A stretch of 33,031 nucleotides of DNA. It comes from Oscillospiraceae bacterium. Its GTDB lineage: Bacteria; Bacillota; Clostridia; Oscillospirales; Oscillospiraceae. The translations under genes were made by a program, and so were the position numbers. Shown piece by piece: positions 9,033-18,345 of this stretch. The notes under the pieces are model-generated. The model was not told where the DNA came from, did not search any database, and was given only the letters and a program-made list of their open reading frames with translations. The stretch covers positions 1 to 33,031 of the forward strand of contig JAHHRS010000019.1 of NCBI GenBank assembly GCA_020025675.1, read 5' to 3'. Within the stretch, counting starts at the first letter, position 1; every line of letters begins with the position of its first letter.

Positions 9033-9608
9033 TCAGTCTTTTACAGGCTTAATATCTATCATTTTGTCCATAGCTCTGGGGCTTAGACAGCGGGAATAAA
9101 AATCTCTTATCATCCTGTGGGCAAAGCTTTCAATTTTTTCATTTCCCATAATCGGCTTTACCATAAGCTCCACTTCGCTGCCTCCTATTTTGTAATCGGA
9201 ATCGACTTTCACATATCCGAAGCGTGCGAAAAATTTTCTCAGCTTTCTAAGGAGCTGGTCGTCTTCATCGTCAAAGACAGTAATTTCGGCCAGAATTCCC
9301 TGCTTGTTTATATAGCGCTTATTTATAAGCCTCATAGCCTGAACGCCTATGCCCTGCTCTCTGTACCATGGGTGAACACCAAAATACTTTAAAAGCACAT
9401 ATCCGTAAATTCCACGCTTTACTACAAGAGCATAGGCAAGGTCAATTCCGGACTGTTCATCGTATACAAGGCAAAGTTCCATATCTCCCTTGAGCATTGC
9501 TTTATGGATATAGAGTTTGGGCAAAAGTTCTTTTTCGTCAAAGTCCTCCCGCATAAGGGAATAGTACTTTTCAAGCTCTCTGTGTGTTCCGGTTCTTATT
9601 TTAAGCAT
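9033..9608 (-). CDS. GNAT-family N-acetyltransferase
   Basis: This 191-aa protein has the acetyl-CoA-binding motif A of the GNAT fold: FGVHPWYREQGIGVQAM at about residues 76-92, with the R-x-x-G-x-G core R83-E84-Q85-G86-I87-G88. The strand before it (YVLLKYFGV) and the following helix fit the fold. The substrate cannot be told from sequence. A C-terminal extension of about 50 residues (from about 140) goes beyond a minimal GNAT domain. The start overlaps the end of the ABC exporter gene by 13 nt, so the two are probably translationally coupled. It is the last gene of the dnaN-gyrase string and is followed by a terminator hairpin. Confidence 0.8.
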   Translation of the reverse strand: MLKIRTGTHRELEKYYSLMREDFDEKELLPKLYIHKAMLKGDMELCLVYDEQSGIDLAYALVVKRGIYGYVLLKYFGVHPWYREQGIGVQAMRLINKRYINKQGILAEITVFDDEDDQLLRKLRKFFARFGYVKVDSDYKIGGSEVELMVKPIMGNEKIESFAHRMIRDFYSRCLSPRAMDKMIDIKPVKD

Positions 9609-11362
9609 GTTTGGTTTTCCCCTTTCCCAAGTGACTGGGCACGGCAGAGTTCTGCGTATACCCCGTTCTTTTCCATAAGCTCCTTATGGGAGCCCATTTC
9701 CGTTATTCTCTCACCTTCAACCACTGCAATTGTATCAGCGTCTTTAACTGTTGAAAGACGGTGGGCAACAATTATTGTAGTTCTGCCGCGGCTAAGCTCA
9801 TTGAGAGATTTTTGAATTCTCTGCTCTGTCACGGTATCCAGGGCTGATGTAGCTTCATCAAGAATAAGTATTTTAGGATTTTTAAGGAATACTCTTGCTA
9901 TGGAAATTCTCTGTTTCTGGCCGCCTGAAAGCATAATTCCACGCTCGCCGATATATGTATCGTAGCCGTCAGGCATTTCCATTATTTCTTTGTGAATTTC
10001 CGCTCGTATTGCAGCTTTTACAATTTCTTCGTCAGTGGCATCAGGTTTCCCGTAGCGAATATTTTCTTTTACTGTTCCGGCAAACATGAAAACATTCTGC
10101 TCTATAACTCCGATATTCTGTCTGAGACTTGCCTGAGTTATATTCCGCACATCTTCTCCGTCCACCATAACTTTTCCGCCTGTAACATCGTAAAATCTGG
10201 GGATAAGCTGACACATGGTGGTCTTTCCGCCGCCGGATGGGCCAACCAGAGCAAGACTTTCGCCGGGAGCTATGTGGATGTTAATATTTTTTAAAACCTG
10301 AACGCCGTTACCATAGTCAAAGCTCACGTTTTCAAAATCAATTTTACCATTAACGTTGGAAATTTCCTTTGCATCCGGGCTGTCCTTAATTTCCGGTTCT
10401 GTACGCATGATTTCGAGAAAACGTCCAAAACCGGCAGTTCCCTGCATGTACTGCTCAGCAAACTGTGTAATACGACGAATTGGTGAAACAAAAGTTGTAA
10501 CATAGAGAGAAAATGTTATCAGATCTATATAGTCCATTTTCCCCTGCATTATAAGCAGACCGCCGAATGCAATGACCACAACCTGCATAATGCTGGTTGT
10601 AAATTCCATGCCGCTTTGGTAAAGCCCCATAGAGCGATAATATTCTATTTTTGAACCACGGAACTTTTCGTTTGCCTCATCAAATTTACTGCTCTCCTGC
10701 TCTTCATTTGCAAAAGCCTTTGCAGTTCTTATGCCGGAGATACTGCTTTCAATGGCGGCGTAGATTTCTGCGGTTTTCCTTTTCACCTCAATATTTGCCG
10801 TTTTCATTCTCATCCTCTGAGAAAGAGTAAACCAAAGGCAGAGAGGTAAAACCAGAGTCAGCACAAGCGCCAGCCGCCACTCCATACAAAACATCATAAT
10901 TAAAGCACCCGCAATGGTAACGGTGCATATCAGAATGTTTTCAGGCCCGTGATGAGCAAGTTCCGTTACGTCGAAAAGGTCGCTGGTGATGCGGCTCATA
11001 AGTACGCCTGTACGGTTCTTATCATAAAAGCTGCAAGACAGATCCTGCATATGGGTAAAAACGTCCCGCCGCATGTCACTTTCCACAAGTACACCCATTC
11101 TGTGGCCTACAACGGTTATAAAGTAGAAAAATCCGGCCTTAATTATAAAGGCTAACAGGAGAATACCCATCACAATGAAAAAAGTTTTAAACATTTTTTC
11201 CGGCAGGTAGGTATTCATGGCTTTTTTCGACACATAAGGGAATACAAGGTCTATAAACGATACCATGAAAGCACAGAACATGTCGAAATAAAAGATTTTT
11301 TTGTGTCCCGCTATATAAGACATGAAAATCTTCAGCGGCTTATCATTGTAATTTTTCTTCAT
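9596..11362 (-). CDS. ABC transporter, fused permease and ATPase (exporter half-transporter)
   Basis: This is a half-size ABC exporter of 588 aa that should work as a homodimer or with a missing partner. The N-terminal transmembrane domain (about 20-320) has six hydrophobic segments and the coupling-helix region SFYDKNRTGVLMSRI. The nucleotide-binding domain is complete: Walker A GPSGGGKTT (374-382), Q-loop Gln422, signature LSGGQ (478-482), Walker B ILILDE (498-503) and H-loop His534. It is closest to the MsbA/LmrA/MdlB type of multidrug or lipid exporter, but the substrate is not predictable. It starts 15 nt after rnhA and overlaps the GNAT gene, so it belongs to the gyrase-linked gene string. 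No second half-transporter is adjacent, which favours a homodimer. Confidence 0.92.
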   Translation of the reverse strand: MKKNYNDKPLKIFMSYIAGHKKIFYFDMFCAFMVSFIDLVFPYVSKKAMNTYLPEKMFKTFFIVMGILLLAFIIKAGFFYFITVVGHRMGVLVESDMRRDVFTHMQDLSCSFYDKNRTGVLMSRITSDLFDVTELAHHGPENILICTVTIAGALIMMFCMEWRLALVLTLVLPLCLWFTLSQRMRMKTANIEVKRKTAEIYAAIESSISGIRTAKAFANEEQESSKFDEANEKFRGSKIEYYRSMGLYQSGMEFTTSIMQVVVIAFGGLLIMQGKMDYIDLITFSLYVTTFVSPIRRITQFAEQYMQGTAGFGRFLEIMRTEPEIKDSPDAKEISNVNGKIDFENVSFDYGNGVQVLKNINIHIAPGESLALVGPSGGGKTTMCQLIPRFYDVTGGKVMVDGEDVRNITQASLRQNIGVIEQNVFMFAGTVKENIRYGKPDATDEEIVKAAIRAEIHKEIMEMPDGYDTYIGERGIMLSGGQKQRISIARVFLKNPKILILDEATSALDTVTEQRIQKSLNELSRGRTTIIVAHRLSTVKDADTIAVVEGERITEMGSHKELMEKNGVYAELCRAQSLGKGENQTCLK

Positions 11363-11377
11363 TTTCTCAGTTTTCCG

Positions 11378-11824
11378 TCACTTTACAAATTTTTCTCTTT
11401 CCGCAACTGCCAAACGGTCACAACGTTCATTGTATTTATTGTCTGCATGGCCTTTTACCCAGTGGTAGCTCATTTCATGCTTTGCCGTAAGATTCAGCAA
11501 AGTTTCCCACAAATCGGGGTTGAGAGCCGGCTTTTTATCGGATTTAATCCAGCCCTTTTTCCGCCATCCCCATGCCCAGCCTTTTTGCAGGGCATCAATA
11601 ACATACTTTGAGTCCGAGTAAAGCTCCACCTGGCACGGCTCTTTAAGCGCCCGGAGAGCTGAAATAACTGCCGTCAGTTCCATTCGGTTGTTGGTAGTCT
11701 GTCCTTCGCCGCCGGACAGTTCTTTTTCAGCGCCTTTGTAAATCAGTACAGCGCCCCAGCCGCCGGGGCCGGGGTTTCCGCTGCAAGCACCGTCAGTGTA
11801 AATAGTTACCTGTTTCATAGCCAT
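11378..11824 (-). CDS. rnhA: ribonuclease HI
   Basis: This enzyme cuts the RNA strand of RNA-DNA hybrids and so removes R-loops and primer remnants. The 148-aa length matches the classic bacterial RNase HI. All catalytic residues are visible: Asp11 in YTDGACSGNPG, Glu49 in NNRMELTA, Asp71 in YSDSKYV, His126 in KGHADNKYNE and Asp136. The basic handle region GWAWGWRKKGW (82-92) is present, as in E. coli RnhA. Two ATGs (codons 1 and 3) are both possible starts, and neither has a strong ribosome binding site. It begins 3 nt after the upstream SHOCT-like gene, in the gyrase string, which suits a role in limiting R-loops near a heavily used origin. Confidence 0.97.
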   Translation of the reverse strand: MAMKQVTIYTDGACSGNPGPGGWGAVLIYKGAEKELSGGEGQTTNNRMELTAVISALRALKEPCQVELYSDSKYVIDALQKGWAWGWRKKGWIKSDKKPALNPDLWETLLNLTAKHEMSYHWVKGHADNKYNERCDRLAVAEREKFVK

Positions 11825-11827
11825 ATT

Positions 11828-12304
11828 TTACTGATTCTGCTCGTATTTTTTTCTGAGTATACGGTACTCGTCCTTTTCAATAATTCCGTTTTTAAGGAAT
11901 TCATCCAGCTGAGAAATTCTCCGATTTCTGTCTCTCTCGTAATTGTCGAAGACATCTGAGCTGTCGTAATACTGTTTCTGCGGGGCAGTTTCGTGTCTCG
12001 GTGCATAGACTTTCTCAGTTACAGCCTCCTCAGGATTAGAGCGTTTTTTCCACATCTGGCTGTTATTCTGAGATTGAAAGCTGCTTTTTGCCGCTGCCCC
12101 GCCGTTTTTTTCCACATTTTCTTTTGATACTTTGGATTTTACCACATGAATTATTACAAGTGCGATTGCAATGAAAATGACTGCAAAAAATAATGCGCCT
12201 ATGTTGCCGCTGTCTATGAGGTTAAATAAAATAATGGCAACTATTGTAAAAATTATTACGTTAGAAAAGTTTTTGTTATTTTTCTTATTGTCGCGATTAT
12301 TCAT
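11828..12304 (-). CDS. small two-helix membrane protein with C-terminal SHOCT-like motif
   Basis: This 158-aa protein is not a named family member that I recognise. Two hydrophobic helices (about 14-30 and 35-54) are preceded by an Asn/Lys-rich N-terminus. A polar, probably disordered linker of about 70 residues follows. The C-terminal 28 residues, RRISQLDEFLKNGIIEKDEY and a few more, match the SHOCT pattern (a short helix pair with G-I-I-x-x-x-E-Y), which usually occurs at protein ends and may mediate oligomerisation. Its position, 12 nt after gyrA and 3 nt before rnhA, shows co-transcription but not function. Confidence 0.7.
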   Translation of the reverse strand: MNNRDNKKNNKNFSNVIIFTIVAIILFNLIDSGNIGALFFAVIFIAIALVIIHVVKSKVSKENVEKNGGAAAKSSFQSQNNSQMWKKRSNPEEAVTEKVYAPRHETAPQKQYYDSSDVFDNYERDRNRRISQLDEFLKNGIIEKDEYRILRKKYEQNQ

Positions 12305-12316
12305 GGGCGAGTCTCC

Positions 12317-14821
12317 TTATTCTTCTGTCGGAATTTCCGCAGTCTCTTCGCTTTCTTCCTCGCTGTTTTCGCTTTCGGTATTTTCGATGGAAATTACTCT
12401 GCTGCCGGGGCTGAGACGCATTATTCTTACGCCCTGAGTGGAGCGGCCCAGCATAGAAATATTTTTAACTTCCATGCGTATAATTGTGCCGTCATCGGAA
12501 ATAACAAGAATATCGTCTTCGGGGCTGACTATCTTAACATCTGCAACCTTGCCGGTCTTTTCTGTGATGTTGTAGTTTTTGATACCTATGCCGCCTCTGC
12601 CGTGGACGGAATATTCCTCAACCATTGTGCGCTTTCCGTATCCCTTTTCGGTGATACTGAGCAGGGCTTCACCGGCTGAGGTGCTGCCTGCACCAACTAC
12701 GAAATCACCCGTACGGAGTTTTATTCCTCTAACGCCTACTGCAGATCTGCCCATAGGTCTTACGTCGTTTTCGCTGAAGCAAACAGACATTCCAGCGTTT
12801 GTCGCTATAAGAATATTTTCGCTTCCGTTTGTTGCAATAACGGAAATCAGCTCGTCACCCTCGTCCAGAGTAAGGGCTCTTATGCCGTTTGCTCTGATAT
12901 TTTTAAGAGCGGACTGAGTCATGCGCTTAACAGTACCGTTTTTGGTGACAAAGAAGAAGTAGCTGTCTTCGTCAAAACCTCTTCCGTTTATCATTGCGCT
13001 GACTTTTTCGCCGTTTTCAATCTGAATAATGTTTATGATATTGGTGCCTCTGGCATTTCTTCCGGCTTCGGGGATATTATATCCCTTCTTCATGAACACT
13101 CTGCCTTCACTGGTAAAGAAGAGAATTGAGTCATGAGTTGAAGCTGTGAATACAGTTTCAACATAGTCCTCATCCTTTGTGCTCATGGCTCTTATGCCCT
13201 TACCGCCTCTGCCCTGAGCTCTGTATTCAGTTACGGGCAGGCGCTTAATGTAGCCTGAATTAGTGAGAGTAAATACACACTCTTCTTCATCTATCAGGTC
13301 CTCGATGTCAATTTCATCCAGAACATCCTGAATTTCGGTGCGTCTCTCATCTCCGTATTTGTCCCGCAGAACAGTAAGTTCATCTTTAAGGACGCCTTTA
13401 ACAAGTTCCGGGTCTGCAAGAAGTGTTTTATAATATGCGATTTTTTCCTCAAGTTCTTTATACTCGTTTTCAAGCTTTTCCCGATTGAGTCCCTGAAGAG
13501 AAATAAGGCGCATGTCGCAGATTGCCTGAGCCTGTACATCGGAAAGGCCAAAGCGATTCATAAGATTTTGCTTTGCGTCGTCATAGCTGGATCTGATTAT
13601 CTTTATTACTTCGTCAATATTGTCCTGTGCTATGAGCAGGCCTTCGACTATGTGTGCTCTTTCTTCAGCCTTTTTGAGGTCAAACTTTGTTCTTCTTACA
13701 ATTACTTCTTCCTGGAAAGTAAGATATTCGTCCAGAATTTGTCTCAGATTCAGTACCTTAGGCATTGACTGGTCGTTTACAAGAGCCAGCATATTAATTG
13801 AAAAGCTGGACTGTAATGCAGTCTGAGCAAAAAGTCTGTTCATAACAACCTGAGGATTTGCGTCACGCTTTAGCTCGATTACTATGCGCATACCATTGCG
13901 ATCTGTCTCATCCCGCAGGTCTGAAATTCCCTCAAGTCTTTTATCATGTACCTGATCGGCGATATTTTTAATAAGCTGCCGCTTATTTACCTGATAGGGC
14001 AGCTCAGTTACGATTATTCTGGTACGGTTCTGTCCGAATTCTTCAAACTCAGCTCTGGCTCTGACTATAACTCTGCCTCTTCCTGTGGCGTATGCCTGAC
14101 GAATTCCGCTTCTTCCCATAATTATGCCCTTTGTGGGGAAATCCGGTCCGCTTATATGCTCCATTAAATCTGAAAGAGTGGCCTCCGGATTATCAAGAAT
14201 ACAAATACAGGCATTTATTACTTCCTTAAGGTTATGAGGGGGAATATTTGTAGCCATTCCAACTGCTATACCGCTGGAGCCGTTAACAAGAAGGTTAGGG
14301 AAACGGGAGGGCAGAACTCTGGGTTCTTTTCTGCTTTCATCAAAGTTCGGAGTCCAGTCCACAGTATCCTTGTTTATATCTCTTATCATTTCCTCGGATA
14401 TTTTGGAAAGTCTGGCTTCCGTGTAACGGTATGCAGCAGGTGGATCTCCATCCACGGAACCGAAGTTACCGTGTCCGTCAACTAACATATAGCGCATAGA
14501 AAAATCCTGCGCCATTCTTACCATTGCGTTATATACAGACTGGTCACCGTGAGGATGGTATCTACCCAAAACGTCACCTACGCAGGTGGCGGATTTTTTA
14601 AAGGGCTTATCCGCAGTAAGTCCGTCCTCGTAAAGCGCATAAAGTATTCTTCTGTGTACAGGTTTAAGACCGTCACGCACATCCGGCAAAGCTCGGCTTA
14701 TTATAACAGACATAGCATAGTCTATATAACTTGTCTTCATTTCCTTGACCAGATCGGATTGGGTTATTGCCTGATTTGGAAATGCGATATCCTCAGGCTT
14801 ATAGTCTCTTCTGTGTGCCAT
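12317..14821 (-). CDS. gyrA: DNA gyrase subunit A
   Basis: This is the breakage-reunion subunit of gyrase, 834 aa and full length. The catalytic tyrosine is Tyr133 in AAYRYTE (the family more often has AAMRYTE). The C-terminal DNA-wrapping domain contains a GyrA-box, QGRGGKG, a variant of QRRGGKG. The protein ends in an acidic tail of about 25 residues. In the quinolone-determining region the motif is HPHGDQSVYNAMVRMAQ: Gln94 occupies the place of E. coli Ser83 and Asn98 that of Asp87. A GGAGG ribosome binding site precedes the ATG, and the gene starts 14 nt after gyrB. With gyrB it makes the A2B2 enzyme that introduces negative supercoils ahead of the fork. Confidence 0.98.
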   Translation of the reverse strand: MAHRRDYKPEDIAFPNQAITQSDLVKEMKTSYIDYAMSVIISRALPDVRDGLKPVHRRILYALYEDGLTADKPFKKSATCVGDVLGRYHPHGDQSVYNAMVRMAQDFSMRYMLVDGHGNFGSVDGDPPAAYRYTEARLSKISEEMIRDINKDTVDWTPNFDESRKEPRVLPSRFPNLLVNGSSGIAVGMATNIPPHNLKEVINACICILDNPEATLSDLMEHISGPDFPTKGIIMGRSGIRQAYATGRGRVIVRARAEFEEFGQNRTRIIVTELPYQVNKRQLIKNIADQVHDKRLEGISDLRDETDRNGMRIVIELKRDANPQVVMNRLFAQTALQSSFSINMLALVNDQSMPKVLNLRQILDEYLTFQEEVIVRRTKFDLKKAEERAHIVEGLLIAQDNIDEVIKIIRSSYDDAKQNLMNRFGLSDVQAQAICDMRLISLQGLNREKLENEYKELEEKIAYYKTLLADPELVKGVLKDELTVLRDKYGDERRTEIQDVLDEIDIEDLIDEEECVFTLTNSGYIKRLPVTEYRAQGRGGKGIRAMSTKDEDYVETVFTASTHDSILFFTSEGRVFMKKGYNIPEAGRNARGTNIINIIQIENGEKVSAMINGRGFDEDSYFFFVTKNGTVKRMTQSALKNIRANGIRALTLDEGDELISVIATNGSENILIATNAGMSVCFSENDVRPMGRSAVGVRGIKLRTGDFVVGAGSTSAGEALLSITEKGYGKRTMVEEYSVHGRGGIGIKNYNITEKTGKVADVKIVSPEDDILVISDDGTIIRMEVKNISMLGRSTQGVRIMRLSPGSRVISIENTESENSEEESEETAEIPTEE

Positions 14822-14835
14822 CTGATTTCGCCTCC

Positions 14836-16767
14836 TTAAATATCAAGATTGACAACATGTTTTGCATTATTTTCTATCCAGTCTCTTCTGGGTTCCACAT
14901 CTTCACCCATTAAAACCGTGAAAATCTGGTCCGCCTCTACTGCATCCTCTAATGTAATACGGCGGAGAGTTCTTGTTTCCGGGTTCATTGTGGTTTCCCA
15001 AAGTTCATGTGGGTCCATTTCACCAAGGCCTTTGTATCGGGATATTTCAATTCTGGCATTGGGATTATCTTCTCTCATTTCGGCACTGAGCATATCTCTC
15101 TGTTTGTCGGAGTATGCGACCTTCTGGGTTTTTCCTCTGGAAATCTTGTAGAGAGGAGGAACGGCAGAATATACATATCCGTTTTCTATGAGAGGTCTCA
15201 TATAGCGGAAGAAGAAAGTAAGGAGCAAGGTTCTTATATGTGAGCCGTCCACATCAGCATCGGCCATGATTATGATTTTGTGATAACGAAGTTTTTCTAT
15301 GTTGAATTCGTCACCTATTCCAGCGCCCAAAGCGCAGATAATGGGATAAAGCTTGTCATTTCCGTAAACACGGTCGGCTCTGGCTTTTTCCACATTCAGC
15401 ATTTTACCCCACATTGCAAGTATGGCCTGAAAACGGCTGTCTCTTCCCTGAATTGCAGAGCCTGCGGCGGAGTCACCCTCCACGATATAGATTTCGCACA
15501 GAGAGGGGTCTTTTTCGTTGCAGTCTTGTAATTTATCCGGCATCTGACCGCTTTCAAGTCCGGTTTTTCTGCGAACAGACTCTCTGGCCTTTTTAGCCGC
15601 CTCTCTTGCACGGCTTGCAGTCATAGACTTCTCAATTATTGCCTTTGCCTGTGCGGGATGTTCCTCAAAGTATATAGCAAGCTGCTCGGAAACTATGCCG
15701 TCAACAAGGGTTCTAATATAAGCGTTACCTAATTTCTGCTTTGTCTGTCCTTCAAACTGTGCATCCGGAAGTTTTACGGAAATTACTGCCGCCATGCCCT
15801 CACGAACGTCTTCGCCGGAGAGTTTATCGTCATTTTTGAGTATGTTATTTTTTATTCCGTAGGCATTTATAACTCTTGTGAGTGCAGCTTTAAATCCGGT
15901 TTCATGCATACCGCCTTCGGGTGTGTGTATATCGTTTGCAAAAGAAACGATATTTTCGCTGTAACCGTCGTTATACTGCAGCGCAATTTCCGCAACGGCA
16001 TTGTCTTTGCTGCCGCTGAGATAAATAATATCATCTTGTATAGTATTTTTATGCTTGTTTAGGTATGAAACATACTCTTTTATTCCGCCCTCATAGCACA
16101 TTTCATCCTTATGCTCTTTTCCTGCCCTCTTATCCTCAACACAGATTTTCAGACCGCCGTTAAGGAAAGCCTGTTCACGCATACGTGTGTGTATAACTTC
16201 ATAGTCATATACAAGGTCATCAAACATCTGATAGTCGGGCTTAAAGCGAACTACCGTACCTGTTCTGTCGGTATTTCCCACAACGGTAATATGTTCTGTA
16301 ATTTCTCCGCGGGAAAATTTCATCTCATAAATTTTCCCGTCCTTGTGAACCTGAACTTCAAGCCACTCGGAAAGAGCGTTAACAACTGAGGCACCAACCC
16401 CGTGCAAACCGCCGGAAACCTTATATCCTCCGCCGCCGAATTTACCGCCGGCATGAAGAACGGTGAAAACCACCTCAAGGGCAGATTTACCGGTCTGCTC
16501 CTGAATATCTACAGGAATACCACGACCGTTATCGCTTACCCGTATAATGTTTCCTTCTTCTATTGTGACCTCTATATGGTCGCAGTAACCGGCAAGTGCT
16601 TCGTCAATGGCATTATCCACAATCTCATAAACAAGATGGTGTAACCCTGAGGATGAGGTAGAGCCTATATACATACCAGGGCGTACACGGACTGCTTCCA
16701 ACCCCTCAAGAACCTGAATTTGTGAAGCGTCATATTCCTTTGTTACTTTTTCTGTTAAATCAGACAT
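14836..16767 (-). CDS. gyrB: DNA gyrase subunit B
   Basis: This is the ATPase and TOPRIM subunit of gyrase, 643 aa. The GHKL ATP site is complete: Glu/Asn in EIVDNAIDEAL (48-58), SDNGRGIP (78-85) and GGLHGVGASVVNALS (119-133). TOPRIM motifs are EGDSAAGSA (430-438) and MADADVDGSH (501-510). The usual EGDSAGGSA is changed at one glycine. The usual PLRGK segment is AMWGK (451-455), next to the quinolone/metal region. I chose the ATG at 16767 because GGAGG lies 6 nt upstream. An in-frame TTG four codons earlier would overlap that site. It follows remB by 15 nt. Confidence 0.98.
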   Translation of the reverse strand: MSDLTEKVTKEYDASQIQVLEGLEAVRVRPGMYIGSTSSSGLHHLVYEIVDNAIDEALAGYCDHIEVTIEEGNIIRVSDNGRGIPVDIQEQTGKSALEVVFTVLHAGGKFGGGGYKVSGGLHGVGASVVNALSEWLEVQVHKDGKIYEMKFSRGEITEHITVVGNTDRTGTVVRFKPDYQMFDDLVYDYEVIHTRMREQAFLNGGLKICVEDKRAGKEHKDEMCYEGGIKEYVSYLNKHKNTIQDDIIYLSGSKDNAVAEIALQYNDGYSENIVSFANDIHTPEGGMHETGFKAALTRVINAYGIKNNILKNDDKLSGEDVREGMAAVISVKLPDAQFEGQTKQKLGNAYIRTLVDGIVSEQLAIYFEEHPAQAKAIIEKSMTASRAREAAKKARESVRRKTGLESGQMPDKLQDCNEKDPSLCEIYIVEGDSAAGSAIQGRDSRFQAILAMWGKMLNVEKARADRVYGNDKLYPIICALGAGIGDEFNIEKLRYHKIIIMADADVDGSHIRTLLLTFFFRYMRPLIENGYVYSAVPPLYKISRGKTQKVAYSDKQRDMLSAEMREDNPNARIEISRYKGLGEMDPHELWETTMNPETRTLRRITLEDAVEADQIFTVLMGEDVEPRRDWIENNAKHVVNLDI

Positions 16768-16782
16768 TTGTGCCTCCAATAT

Positions 16783-17040
16783 TTACATTATGCTTTCTTC
16801 CGCGCGGCGAAGCAGGGTGGAAGATGCCATCTGGCTCAGATAAACACTGATTTTCCCGTTTTCTTGGCAAATTACGAAGCTTTTAGGAATATCCTCCGCC
16901 GCATTTATGACCTGTCCTGCCTTTTCAGACGATGTTAGAAATTTTCTTGTCAAATAAGACTGAGAGGTTATGTCCAGATCAAAAATACCTATTAAGCTAT
17001 CGGTATTTATAATTTTACCTTTTCCCAGATGGAGATACAT
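16783..17040 (-). CDS. remB: RemB/YaaB-like DUF370 protein (extracellular matrix regulator)
   Basis: This 85-aa protein resembles B. subtilis RemB (YaaB), with a similar beginning (MYLHLGKGKIINTDSLIGIFD) and a similar end (STLLRRAEE). RemB lies between recF and gyrB in B. subtilis, exactly as here, so synteny supports the call. RemA of the same family is a DNA-binding activator of matrix genes. The role of RemB is less clear, so function here is inferred. The start overlaps the recF stop by one base (TGATG). Confidence 0.85.
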   Translation of the reverse strand: MYLHLGKGKIINTDSLIGIFDLDITSQSYLTRKFLTSSEKAGQVINAAEDIPKSFVICQENGKISVYLSQMASSTLLRRAEESIM

Positions 17041-18140
17041 CAGCGTATCCTTCCTTTTTCCACAAAAATTACTTTGCCTCCGGTCCGCTGTGAAATACCT
17101 TCGTCCTCGCAGCAGCTGATAAGAGTCTGTCCTCCTCCTATACGGTTTAAAACAAATTCCTGCCGCTTAACATCTAACTCGGAAAGGACATCATCTAAAA
17201 GTAAAATCGGATATTCCCCTGTTTCATCAAGGAAAATCTCGCGTTCTGCCAATTTTAATGACAGTGCCGCAGTTCTTGTCTGCCCCTGAGATGCAAAGTT
17301 TCTGGCTGATCTGCCGTTAATAAGTATTTCCAAATCGTCCTTATGAGCGCCGGTAAGACATTGAGCTGAAGAAATCTCTGCTTCTCTGTGTCTCTCCTGA
17401 TGCTCGCATATATCGTAATAAATCTCTTTTGCCGATGCGAAAGGGTCTTTTACCGTGCTTACAGTTTTATATTGAATTTCCAGCTTTTCTCCGTTGCCGG
17501 AAAATTCACTGTGAATAGGCGGTGCAGCCGAATTAAGTCTTTTAGCAAAAGATGCCCTATATCTTATAATCTGAGCCGATACACGGCACATTCCCTCTGA
17601 AAAATCATCTAATGTGTCCAAAAGGGATGGTTTTTCCCGCCAATCCTTTAAAATACGGCTTTTATTTTCATATAATTTGTTGTATTCCGATAATAACTCG
17701 GCATATCTGGGACGAATCTGACTTATGGCATTATCCATTAACTTCCGCCTTACAGCGGCTCCGTCCTTTATTAAATTCAGATCGTCCGGACAGAATAAAA
17801 CTGTATTAAGGGTCTCAGAAAGCTCTGAGCCCCTTTTTTTTACTCCGTTTACAGTGATTTTCTTTGCTTTTCCCTGGCTCAATTTAATATTTACAGTCTG
17901 GTCTCTGTGGTAACTGTATATATCGGCCAGAATTTCAGCGTATGAATTATTAAAGCCTATAAGTTCTCTGTCAAATCTGGTTCTGAAACTTCTGCCGCAT
18001 GAGAGCATATAAACACTTTCCAGCAGATTGGTTTTGCCTTGGGCATTGGGACCTGAAATTACATTTGTACCGTCGGAAAATTCAACTGTTTCAAAATCGT
18101 AATTTCTAAAGCCGTTAAGAGCTAATTTTTTTACTCTCAT
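17040..18140 (-). CDS. recF: recombination mediator RecF
   Basis: This SMC/ABC-like ATPase loads RecA at single-strand gaps together with RecO and RecR. Length is 366 aa, as usual. The N-terminus MRVKKLALNGFRNYDFETVEF is typical and is followed by Walker A GPNAQGKT (30-37). QGQTRTAALSLKLAE is the ABC-like signature region, and LLLDDVLSELD is the Walker B and D-loop. The start overlaps the yaaA stop by 4 nt (ATGA) and the stop touches remB, so the gene is tightly coupled at both ends. Confidence 0.97.
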   Translation of the reverse strand: MRVKKLALNGFRNYDFETVEFSDGTNVISGPNAQGKTNLLESVYMLSCGRSFRTRFDRELIGFNNSYAEILADIYSYHRDQTVNIKLSQGKAKKITVNGVKKRGSELSETLNTVLFCPDDLNLIKDGAAVRRKLMDNAISQIRPRYAELLSEYNKLYENKSRILKDWREKPSLLDTLDDFSEGMCRVSAQIIRYRASFAKRLNSAAPPIHSEFSGNGEKLEIQYKTVSTVKDPFASAKEIYYDICEHQERHREAEISSAQCLTGAHKDDLEILINGRSARNFASQGQTRTAALSLKLAEREIFLDETGEYPILLLDDVLSELDVKRQEFVLNRIGGGQTLISCCEDEGISQRTGGKVIFVEKGRIR

Positions 18141-18343
18141 TCTATAAGCAGCTCGTTTTTATTAAAGCTTACCTTGTCACCGGAGCGAATTTTCTTGCCC
18201 CTCATGGTACAAACCTCACCGTTTACCTTTACCATTCCTTCGGATATAACAAGCTTTGCCTCACCGCCGGTAGCTACAAGGGCAGCAAATTTTAAAAGTG
18301 AGTCTAATTTTATAAATTCTGTGTCTATCTTTATTTTTTCCAT
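18137..18343 (-). CDS. yaaA: S4-domain RNA-binding protein YaaA/RlbA
   Basis: A 68-aa protein made of one S4 RNA-binding domain: LDSLLKFAALVATGGEAKLV then VKVNGEVCTMRGKKIRSGDKV. Its place between dnaN and recF is that of B. subtilis yaaA (rlbA), a small S4 protein linked to ribosome assembly. It begins 2 nt after dnaN and overlaps recF by 4 nt. The target RNA is unknown. Confidence 0.93.
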   Translation of the reverse strand: MEKIKIDTEFIKLDSLLKFAALVATGGEAKLVISEGMVKVNGEVCTMRGKKIRSGDKVSFNKNELLIE

Positions 18344-18345
18344 AA

